Assembly: GCA_964647255.1 (NCBI GenBank)
Contig: CAZYGI010000144.1
Coordinates: 1-5,983, forward strand
Reading direction: 5' to 3'
Length of the DNA stretch: 5,983 bases
Origin: CAWJEL01 sp964647255
GTDB taxonomy: Bacteria; Chloroflexota; Anaerolineae; CG2-30-64-16
Each line of letters starts with the position of its first letter. The stretch's first letter is position 1. Shown piece after piece: positions 1 through 4,297 of this stretch. The position numbers and the translations under genes are program-made. Below the pieces are notes generated by a model. That model ran no database searches, was not told where the DNA came from, and saw only the letters and a list, made by a program, of their open reading frames with translations.

Positions 1-879
1 CTCGTGCACATCGGCGGGACGACGGTGGTGACCAAGGGCTGGAACACCGACCAGATGTTCGACCTGATCGCGGATGGCACGATCAGCCTGTTCTTTGCCG
101 TGCCGACCATGTTCATCATGATGCAGGAGCACCCGCGCTGGGCCGCGGCCGATTTTTCGGGCCTTAAGTACGTCATCAACGGCGGCGCGCCGTGCCCGCT
201 GCCGGTCTTCGAGAAGTGGTGGGCCAAGGGCGTTCCGTTCAAGACCGGGTACGGCCTGACGGAGGCCGGGCCCAACACGTTCTGGCTGCCGGAGGAGGAA
301 ATCCGGCGCAAGCCCGGCGCGGTCGGCTACCCGCTCTTTCACGTGGACGTGACCGTGGTGGATCCGGTCAGCGAACAGCCGTGCGCGGCCGGCCGTATCG
401 GCGAACTGCTGATCCGCGGGCCGCACGTCTGCGCGGGCTACTGGCGCAACCCGGAAGCCACCGCCGCGACCTTCCGGCCGGCGAAGGCGGACCCGTCCGG
501 GCCAGCCTGGCTGCACACCGGCGATCTGGCCTGCTGCGACGAGGATGGCTGCTACACCATCGTCGGCCGTTCCAAGGATATGATCATCTCCGGCGGCGAG
601 AACATTTATCCCGCGGAGGTGGAGAGCGTCCTACACGGGCATCCCGCCGTTGCCGCCGCCGCGCTCTTCGGTGTGCCGGATGCACGGTGGGGCGAGGTCG
701 GCCGCGCGGTGGTCGTGCTCAAGCCGGGCGCCCATCTGACCGGCGAGGATTTGCTGGCCTATCTGCGCGGCCGGCTGGCGCGCTATAAGGTGCCCAAGTC
801 GGTCGTCTTCGTGGCCGCGCTGCCGGTCACCGCGGCGGGAAAAGTAGATAAAGTGGAATTGAGAAGGATGTACGGTTGA
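1..879 (+). CDS. Acyl-CoA synthetase (AMP-binding), C-terminal part, 5' end outside window
   Basis: This gene encodes an ANL-superfamily acid:CoA ligase, which uses ATP to form an acyl-adenylate and then an acyl-CoA thioester in the cytoplasm. Only the last 292 codons are present. The frame is open from base 1, so the N-terminal half, including the P-loop, lies upstream and no start can be assigned. Visible motifs, numbered from base 1, are GYGLTEAGP (A5, about 83-91), WLHTGDL (A7, 170-176), the hinge and CoA-domain stretch GRSKDMIISGGENIYPAEVE (A8, 189-208) and AAGK (278-281), whose Lys281 is the A10 adenylation lysine. The protein ends normally with LRRMYG. It is paralogous to the ligase at 4298-5827, sharing the ISGGEN-YPAEVE and RYKVP-SVVFV blocks. 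The last dozen codons (about 841-876) are AT-richer than the rest, just before the repeat arm at 880. The substrate is unknown; the type resembles medium/long-chain or bulky-acid ligases. Confidence 0.95.
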   Translation, partial: LVHIGGTTVVTKGWNTDQMFDLIADGTISLFFAVPTMFIMMQEHPRWAAADFSGLKYVINGGAPCPLPVFEKWWAKGVPFKTGYGLTEAGPNTFWLPEEEIRRKPGAVGYPLFHVDVTVVDPVSEQPCAAGRIGELLIRGPHVCAGYWRNPEATAATFRPAKADPSGPAWLHTGDLACCDEDGCYTIVGRSKDMIISGGENIYPAEVESVLHGHPAVAAAALFGVPDARWGEVGRAVVVLKPGAHLTGEDLLAYLRGRLARYKVPKSVVFVAALPVTAAGKVDKVELRRMYG

Positions 880-928
880 GTTGGTTTGTTGGTTTGTTTG
901 CTGGTTGGTTGGTTGGTTGGTTTGTCTG
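880..928 (+). repeat. GGTT-rich left arm of the foldback cassette
   Basis: This is a nearly pure G/T tract built on TTGG and TTTG tetramers, the most regular part being 902-921. It is complementary to 1342-1390. The innermost five bases, GTCTG at 924-928, lie outside the simple tetramer pattern and still pair exactly, in register, with CAGAC at 1342-1346. A TTG codon at 876 would let the tract be read as a Trp/Val/Gly/Phe-rich peptide fused to the next gene. This is unlikely, because a good ribosome-binding site follows the tract. Confidence 0.8.
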
Positions 929-933
929 GAGGT
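928..933 (+). promoter_or_regulatory. Ribosome-binding site GGAGGT of the four-helix-bundle gene
   Basis: GGAGGT lies five bases before the ATG at 939. It fixes that start in preference to the longer TTG-initiated frame from 876. Its first base is also the last base of the left repeat arm, so arm pairing would bring a stem end right up to this site. Confidence 0.75.
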
Positions 934-938
934 GGAAG

Positions 939-1373
939 ATGGCTTTCCAGGATATCAGCGAATCGCGGATGTATCGCCGGGCTGAGGAGGTTGCGGATGA
1001 GACTTGGGGCGTTGTGATCAAGTGGACGCCGTTTGCACAGGACACGGTGGGCAAGCAGTTGGCGAGGGCCGCTGATTCTGTCGGCGCGAACATTGCAGAA
1101 AGCGCAGGACGCTTCCACCCGGGTGACGTGATTCGATTCCTGTACTATGCGCGGGGTTCGCTCCACGAAACCCGGTACTGGCTTCGCCGGGCCCTGGTCC
1201 GCAACCTTATCCCAGAAGCGTTCTCGGCCAAACTCACCGCCGAGCTTGAATCCCTGGCCATCGAGATCAACTCGTACATCAAATACCAGAAAACACGCTC
1301 TATCAAAGAAACGGGCGTCGCCTACAACCTTGATCCAGACACAGACCAACTAACAACCGAACCAACGAACTAA
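939..1373 (+). CDS. Four-helix-bundle protein, 23S rRNA intervening-sequence (IVP/S23) family
   Basis: This 144-residue protein belongs to the family found inside 23S rRNA intervening sequences and as stand-alone genes in many bacteria. The family is related to the Avd accessory proteins of diversity-generating retroelements. Its molecular role is not established; oligomeric helical bundles with a basic surface suggest nucleic-acid binding. The family signature DSVGANIAESAGR spans residues 46-58, followed by the ARGSLHETRYWL block at 71-82. Four amphipathic helices are predicted at roughly 8-30, 36-60, 62-88 and 92-118. The tail after about residue 119 looks unstructured, and its last residues (TDQLTTEPTN) are encoded by the AACC-rich right arm, which makes the protein somewhat longer than usual. 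ATG 939 is chosen because of GGAGGT at 928. Codon use is visibly less GC-rich than in the flanking metabolic genes. It has no evident metabolic link to its neighbours and looks like an insertion between ligase and thiolase. Confidence 0.9.
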   Translation: MAFQDISESRMYRRAEEVADETWGVVIKWTPFAQDTVGKQLARAADSVGANIAESAGRFHPGDVIRFLYYARGSLHETRYWLRRALVRNLIPEAFSAKLTAELESLAIEINSYIKYQKTRSIKETGVAYNLDPDTDQLTTEPTN

Positions 1374-1390
1374 CCAACGAACTAACCAAC
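1342..1390 (+). repeat. AACC-rich right arm with 12-bp direct repeats
   Basis: This A/C-rich tract is complementary to 880-928. Inside it the 12-bp unit AACCAACGAACT occurs exactly twice (1360-1371 and 1372-1383), followed by a partial third copy starting at 1384. The tract overlaps the last codons and stop (TAA 1371-1373) of the four-helix-bundle gene, so the protein's C-terminus is repeat-encoded. The stretch AACCAACCA at 1384-1392 is also the exact reverse complement of 902-910, giving alternative pairing registers. Confidence 0.8.
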
Positions 1391-1396
1391 CACCCC

Positions 1397-1403
1397 AAGG
1401 AGG
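1397..1403 (+). promoter_or_regulatory. Ribosome-binding site AAGGAGG of the thiolase
   Basis: AAGGAGG lies eight bases before ATG 1412. It supports that start over the in-frame GTG at 1403, which overlaps the motif itself. It lies just outside the right repeat arm, so the cassette leaves the thiolase start intact. Confidence 0.8.
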
Positions 1404-1411
1404 TGTGTCCC

Positions 1412-2677
1412 ATGCGAAGAATCAGGTCTTTTCCCCACGGCGTTGCCATCGTCGGCGTCGGTATGTCCAAGTTCGGCGCGTTCCCGGATAAGAGCAGCCG
1501 CGACCTCTTTGTGGAAGCGTTCCGGGAACTCCGCAGCACGGCGGACAAGGGCTTCGACCCAGGTGCGATCGAAGCCTTGTACCTGGGCAACTTCTCCAGC
1601 GACCTGTTCGAGGGCCAGGGGCATATGGCGCCGATCCTGGCCGATGCGGTCGGGCTGTGCCCGGTGCCGGCGATGCGCCTGGAAGATGCCTGTGCCAGCG
1701 GCGGCGTGGCGCTGCGCCAGGGGGTGATGGCCGTCGCCTCAGGGATGCACGATGTCGTGCTGGTCGGCGGCGCCGAGCGAATGACCGTGCTGCCCACCGC
1801 CCAAGTCACCGACACCCTCGGCGCTGCGGCCGACACGCTGTTCGAGATCCCGGCCGGCTTCACCTTCCCCGGCTTTTACGCGGCGATTGCGACCGCGTAC
1901 ATGCATCAATACGGCATGACGCCGGAGCACCTGATGAACGTGGCGATCAAGAACCACGAGAACGGCGCGCTGAATCCGAAGGCGCAGTTCGGCGTCACCA
2001 TCCCGGCCTGGATGCAAGGGCGCATCGCCGCAGCCATCAAGAAGGGCAAGCCTGCGCCAACCTGGCGCGATCAATGGGACTTCCTGCACGACGACGCGGC
2101 CAACCCGATGGTCGCCTGGCCGCTGCGGCTGTTCGACTGCTCGCCAATCACCGACGGCGCCGCCTGTGTGCTGCTGGTGAGCGCCGAGCGTGCGCGGGAG
2201 TTCACCGACAACCCGGTGTACATCATCGGCGCGGGCCAGGCCTCCGACGCACCGCTGCACGACCGGGCCGACCTGACGACGTTGAGCGCCGCCCGCGGCG
2301 CGGCCGCGCAGGCCTACGAGCAGGCCGGCGTGACGGCGAACGACATCCGCATCGCCGAGGTGCACGACTGCTTCACCATCGCCGAAGTCATCGCCAGCGA
2401 GGATCTGGGCTTCTTTGCGCCCGGCACGGGCTACCGGGCGGCCGAAGATGGCATGACCGCCCGCGACGGCGCCCGGCCGATCAACACCTCCGGCGGCCTG
2501 AAGTCGAAGGGCCACCCGGTCGGCGCATCGGGCGTGAGCCAGGCTATCGAGGTCTTCAAGCAGATGCGTGGCGACGCCGGCGCCCGGCAGGTGAAGGGCG
2601 ACATTCCGCTGGCCGTAACGCATAACGTCGGCGCGACGGGGTCCACGTGTGTGGTGCATGTGTACGAACGAAGGTAG
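1412..2677 (+). CDS. SCP2/SCPx-type thiolase (acetyl-CoA acyltransferase-like)
   Basis: This 421-residue protein is a thiolase-fold enzyme of the SCP2/archaeal type. Such enzymes cleave beta-ketoacyl-CoA with CoA, or condense acyl-CoAs, in the cytoplasm. The nucleophilic cysteine is Cys94 in EDACASGG. The HDCF fingerprint is at 318-321, and the catalytic histidine is His368 in SGGLKSKGHPVGASG (360-374). In SCP2 thiolases the HDCF cysteine stands in for the CxG cysteine of classical thiolases. Here the C-terminal region reads THNVGATGSTCVVHVYE (403-419) and lacks CxG, which fits. All the expected catalytic residues are present, so an active thiolase is more likely than the Cys-less aldolase relatives (Ltp2-like). 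The block PLRLFDCSPITDGAA (237-251) is typical of the family. The DUF35 gene follows 78 nt downstream, the usual partner arrangement. The length is normal for a thiolase without a fused SCP2 domain. Chain length and substrate are not determinable. Confidence 0.93.
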   Translation: MRRIRSFPHGVAIVGVGMSKFGAFPDKSSRDLFVEAFRELRSTADKGFDPGAIEALYLGNFSSDLFEGQGHMAPILADAVGLCPVPAMRLEDACASGGVALRQGVMAVASGMHDVVLVGGAERMTVLPTAQVTDTLGAAADTLFEIPAGFTFPGFYAAIATAYMHQYGMTPEHLMNVAIKNHENGALNPKAQFGVTIPAWMQGRIAAAIKKGKPAPTWRDQWDFLHDDAANPMVAWPLRLFDCSPITDGAACVLLVSAERAREFTDNPVYIIGAGQASDAPLHDRADLTTLSAARGAAAQAYEQAGVTANDIRIAEVHDCFTIAEVIASEDLGFFAPGTGYRAAEDGMTARDGARPINTSGGLKSKGHPVGASGVSQAIEVFKQMRGDAGARQVKGDIPLAVTHNVGATGSTCVVHVYERR

Positions 2678-2682
2678 CCGCA

Positions 2683-2739
2683 GGTTACAGGTTGAAGGTT
2701 GAAGGTTACAGCTGAACCTTGAACCTGCAACCTTCAACC
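2683..2739 (+). repeat. GGTTGAA/AACCTTC foldback hairpin between thiolase and DUF35 genes
   Basis: Positions 2683-2707 pair with 2715-2739: 21 of 25 positions are Watson-Crick pairs, with mismatches at 2687, 2688, 2695 and 2701. The loop, 2708-2714, contains the palindrome CAGCTG. The left arm has a period-7 repeat, with GGTTGAAGGTT occurring twice in overlap (2690-2700 and 2697-2707), and AGGTTACAG occurs at 2682-2690 and 2703-2711. There is no U-tract after the stem, so it is not a canonical intrinsic terminator. It lies inside the presumed operon and resembles a repetitive extragenic palindrome. The GGTT-left, AACC-right polarity matches the cassette at 880-1390. Confidence 0.85.
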
Positions 2740-2755
2740 GTAAAGGAGAAGTCTC

Positions 2756-3181
2756 ATGCCAGACAACAGCGTCCGCCCCTTCACGGCGGCGTCTTTCAAC
2801 CAATACCTGGCCGAGCACAAGCTGATGGGCACGCGCTGCCCGGCCTGTGATGCGACGTATCTGCCCCCGCGCGCCATCTGCCCGGCGTGCCACAGCGACG
2901 CGCTCGAGTGGATCGAGCTTTCCGGCCGCGGCAAGCTGGCGGCGTTCACGTCCGTCTTCGTCGGCCCCAGCGCGATGGTGGCCGAGGGGTACGATCGCAA
3001 CAACCCGTACGTGTCCGGCATCGTCGAGACGGAAGAGGGCGCCAAGATCAGCGCCCGGATCGTGGGCGTGGACGCGAAACACCCGGACGTCGCCTGGATC
3101 GGTGCGCCAATGACCGTGACCTTCCTGGATCGCGGCGAGGGCGAGGCAAAGATCACGGCGTTGGCTTTCACGGCAGGCTAA
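2756..3181 (+). CDS. Zn-ribbon/OB-fold protein (DUF35 family), thiolase partner
   Basis: This 141-residue protein is an N-terminal rubredoxin-like zinc ribbon followed by an OB-fold. The four zinc ligands are Cys28, Cys31, Cys42 and Cys45, in CPAC and CPAC knuckles separated by ten residues. The beta-rich OB domain covers about 52-138, with strands around GKLAAFTSVFV (59-69), YVSGIVETEEGAKISARIVG (85-104) and PMTVTFLD (118-125). DUF35 proteins bind SCP2-type thiolases or aldolases and help position or channel the acyl-CoA, as in archaeal acetoacetyl-CoA thiolase/HMG-CoA synthase complexes and the ChsH2-Ltp2 steroid side-chain aldolase. The adjacent thiolase is therefore the likely partner. 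The start at ATG 2756 is supported by AAAGGAG at 2742-2748, seven bases upstream. The length is typical for a single-copy DUF35 protein without a fused MaoC domain. It has no catalytic residues of its own that I can recognise. Confidence 0.92.
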   Translation: MPDNSVRPFTAASFNQYLAEHKLMGTRCPACDATYLPPRAICPACHSDALEWIELSGRGKLAAFTSVFVGPSAMVAEGYDRNNPYVSGIVETEEGAKISARIVGVDAKHPDVAWIGAPMTVTFLDRGEGEAKITALAFTAG

Positions 3182-3190
3182 AAGGTCGTC

Positions 3191-3334
3191 ATGAAGCTCC
3201 AGCCCGGCGGTGAAACCGCAGCAACCGTCGCAAAGTCCATCCTTCGATGGACTCCGGATAGAGGCCTTGAGTCGGCGCAGGCAGATCGCGAAGCATCCCT
3301 GTGGGACTTGGCAAACGTTGCAGTGATCGCGTAG
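3191..3334 (+). CDS. Doubtful 47-codon ORF overlapping intergenic repeats
   Basis: ATG 3191 opens a frame of 47 codons ending at TAG 3332-3334. AAAGG at 3181-3185 sits five bases upstream, and the ORF begins nine bases after the DUF35 stop, a plausible coupled position. The peptide begins MKLQPGGETAATVAKS and ends ANVAVIA, with a central LRWTPDRGLESAQ stretch. I recognise no domain, signal peptide or membrane segment. The frame runs through two hairpins (3207-3219, 3234-3253) and ends in the second copy of a direct repeat. It could therefore simply be a repeat that happens to be open. Most likely this is non-coding. Confidence 0.2.
   Translation: MKLQPGGETAATVAKSILRWTPDRGLESAQADREASLWDLANVAVIA
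3207..3253 (+). repeat. Two small perfect hairpins after the DUF35 gene
   Basis: The first hairpin pairs GCGGT (3207-3211) with ACCGC (3215-3219) around a GAA loop. The second pairs AGTCCATC (3234-3241) with GATGGACT (3246-3253), eight perfect pairs around CTTC. Neither is followed by a T-run, so they are not intrinsic terminators. They begin the 199-base stretch 3182-3380, which holds no confident gene. Confidence 0.7.
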
Positions 3335-3353
3335 CATCCTTTAGGACTTACAA
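3284..3353 (+). repeat. Degenerate direct repeat (41-bp period), each copy with a mini-hairpin
   Basis: Copy 1 (3284-3314) and copy 2 (3325-3353) share the pattern GATCGCG-AGCATCC-GGACTT-CAA with small changes. Each has a mini-stem: TCCC/GGGA around TGT in copy 1 (3296-3306) and TCCT/AGGA in copy 2 (3337-3346). The inner C-G pair of copy 1 is T-A in copy 2, a compensatory change. The shared AGTCC/GGACT theme links these copies to the hairpin at 3234-3253. The repeats lie just upstream of the nitroreductase ribosome-binding site. Confidence 0.7.
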
Positions 3354-3365
3354 TCGCCGGACGAC

Positions 3366-3371
3366 GAGGGG
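3366..3371 (+). promoter_or_regulatory. Ribosome-binding site GAGGGG of the nitroreductase (TTG start)
   Basis: GAGGGG lies nine bases before TTG 3381. No ATG or GTG nearby gives the expected N-terminus, so this motif supports the TTG start. Confidence 0.55.
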
Positions 3372-3380
3372 AACATCACC

Positions 3381-4061
3381 TTGGACGCATTAGCAGCTAT
3401 CGCAGGACGCCACGGGGTGCTCCGCTTCCGGCCGGATCCTGTGGAGCCGGCCAAGATCGAAGCGGTGCTGGCGGCCGCGGTCGCAGCGCCCAGCCCAGTC
3501 AACCTGCAGCCGTGGGCCTTCGTTGTAGTGACCGACCCGGCGCTGACGCGACAGATCGCGCGTTACCTGGTCGAGGTTCAGGAGCGGCGCGTCTTTACCG
3601 AGCTGCTGGAGATGCCGGAGAGCTACACGGCGCGGCTGATGGGCCTGTATGAGGGGTTTGATCGGACACCGTGTTTCGTGGTCGTCTGCCTGGAGCCCAA
3701 AGCCGCGTTCGCCCGGTCGGAGCATGAAGCAGTTCTGCGCCAGTGGTGTCTGGTGAGCCTGGGGGCGGCGATGGAGAACCTGATGGTGGCAGCCACTGCG
3801 CTCGGCCTGGGCACCCGCTGGTTTGGCGGCTTTGCGCTGGAGGACGGCGGCGCGGCGCTGAAGGCGCTGCTCGGCATTCCAGCCGAGGTGGAGATCATCG
3901 CCGCCACGCCGCTGGGCTACCACGACGAACCGCCCAAGCCGCGGCCAGCGCAGGATCGGGCGGATGTCTCCGAGTTTCGCCGGGGCGATAGCCGGGCCCT
4001 GGGCCGGCTGCTGCGAGGCAAGTTGGCGATGGCGGAAGTGGTGCACCGCGGGCGGTGGTAG
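3381..4061 (+). CDS. Nitroreductase-family FMN flavoprotein
   Basis: This 226-residue protein is a nitroreductase-fold enzyme, usually a homodimeric FMN oxidoreductase using NAD(P)H in the cytoplasm. The start is TTG: MDALAAIAGRHGVLRFRPDPV aligns with the normal family opening, and GAGGGG lies nine bases upstream. The family motif APSPVNLQPW is at 36-45. The usual RRSVR-F FMN/phosphate motif is altered to GRHGVLRF (9-16), keeping the arginine but not the tandem basic pair. The later blocks SLGAAMENLMVAATALGLGTRW (126-147) and GIPAEVEIIAATPLGY (165-180) are typical. The tail at 183-226 has the proline-rich PPKPRP and a basic end. The gene sits between the thiolase/DUF35 pair and a CoA ligase, so a redox step on an acyl-CoA or its precursor is possible, but many such proteins have no known natural substrate. 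It is separated from both neighbours by repeat-filled gaps of about 200 and 236 bases, so it may be transcribed on its own. Confidence 0.9.
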   Translation: MDALAAIAGRHGVLRFRPDPVEPAKIEAVLAAAVAAPSPVNLQPWAFVVVTDPALTRQIARYLVEVQERRVFTELLEMPESYTARLMGLYEGFDRTPCFVVVCLEPKAAFARSEHEAVLRQWCLVSLGAAMENLMVAATALGLGTRWFGGFALEDGGAALKALLGIPAEVEIIAATPLGYHDEPPKPRPAQDRADVSEFRRGDSRALGRLLRGKLAMAEVVHRGRW

Positions 4062-4099
4062 CCGGCCGATAGTTGCCGACGTTGGGAATCTATCCGGGT

Positions 4100-4121
4100 A
4101 ACGGTCCCACCACTCACCGTT
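4100..4121 (+). repeat. Small hairpin downstream of the nitroreductase gene
   Basis: AACGGT (4100-4105) pairs with ACCGTT (4116-4121) around a 10-base loop. A T-G wobble and a G-C pair can extend the stem outwards. No T-run follows. It is the first palindrome in the 236-base gap 4062-4297, in which I see no gene. Confidence 0.5.
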
Positions 4122-4133
4122 GCGGCCGCCGGG

Positions 4134-4245
4134 CATCGGTTGAAACCGACGCCTGGTATGCCAAACCCGTTGAAACGGGTTACCGTTGGGCGACTCAGTG
4201 CGTTTTCAACGCACTTGTCATACCAGACGATGATTTCAATCGTCG
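4134..4245 (+). repeat. Inverted pair of two-hairpin repeat units (TTGAAA loops)
   Basis: The left unit (4134-4181) holds hairpins TCGGT-TGAA-ACCGA (4136-4149) and AACCCGT-TGAA-ACGGGTT (4164-4181), with CTGGTATG (4153-4160) between them. The right unit (4197-4245) is the same design in reverse complement: a hairpin at 4197-4215 (AGTGCGTT/AACGCACT), CATACCAG at 4219-4226, and a hairpin at 4226-4244 (GACGAT/ATCGTC). Aligning the left unit to the reverse complement of the right gives 34 matches in 48 positions by hand. The TTGAAA loops and TGGTATG are identical, while stem bases differ. CTGGTATG and CATACCAG are perfectly complementary, so the whole could fold as an outer stem enclosing two hairpins, flanked by two more. 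I assign no function. Confidence 0.75.
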
Positions 4246-4285
4246 GCCGCGGGATCGTGCCAAACGAGGCAACCGGCATTCCTAG

Positions 4286-4292
4286 AAAGGAG
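4286..4292 (+). promoter_or_regulatory. Ribosome-binding site AAAGGAG of the second CoA ligase
   Basis: AAAGGAG lies five bases before ATG 4298. The in-frame TTG at 4295 would be only two bases away, too close, so ATG 4298 is the start. Confidence 0.75.
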
Positions 4293-4297
4293 CCTTG

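Larger units (their letters stand above)
880..1390 (+). mobile_element. Putative foldback cassette carrying a four-helix-bundle (IVP-like) gene
   Basis: This composite runs from the GGTT-rich left arm (880-928) to the AACC-rich right arm (1342-1390) and encloses one gene, 939-1373. Base 880+n pairs with 1390-n across all 49 positions without a gap. By hand I count 38 Watson-Crick pairs, one G-T wobble and ten mismatches. The left boundary falls directly after the stop codon of the upstream ligase. The right boundary lies just before the thiolase Shine-Dalgarno, so deletion would leave a 21-nt operon junction. The layout resembles 23S rRNA intervening sequences, which encode the same protein family inside a stem with complementary ends, but here it sits between protein genes. 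No transposase, integrase or target-site duplication is visible. Both arms are low-complexity period-4 sequence, so part of the match is expected by composition. Calling it mobile is inference. Confidence 0.45.

Noticed and set aside
876..938. N-terminal extension of the four-helix-bundle gene from TTG 876 (Trp/Val/Gly/Phe-rich peptide)
   Set aside because: It only translates the GT-rich repeat arm. ATG 939 has a good GGAGGT five bases upstream and gives a normal family N-terminus.
939..1373. Diversity-generating retroelement, because Avd proteins are related to this family
   Set aside because: No reverse transcriptase or template/variable repeat pair is visible, and the closest match by motif is the 23S IVP-type group.
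2683..2739. Intrinsic terminator after the thiolase
   Set aside because: The stem is long but imperfect, and is followed by GTAAAGGAGAAG, the DUF35 ribosome-binding region, rather than a T-run.
1739..3337. Long open frame of 532 codons on the - strand
   Set aside because: It lies opposite the thiolase and DUF35 genes, both with clear motifs. Its peptide is Arg/Ala/His-rich with no recognisable domain, as expected of antisense GC-rich coding DNA.
3349..3354. TACAAT as a -10 promoter element for the nitroreductase
   Set aside because: It matches five of six consensus bases, but there is no convincing -35 at 16-18 bp upstream, and it overlaps the end of a direct repeat copy.
3390..4136. Open frame of 248 codons on the - strand
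   Set aside because: It is antisense to the nitroreductase, which has clear family motifs on the + strand.
4073..4285. 70-codon frame in the gap before the second ligase
   Set aside because: It runs through the inverted hairpin units, has no ribosome-binding site and no recognisable protein features.
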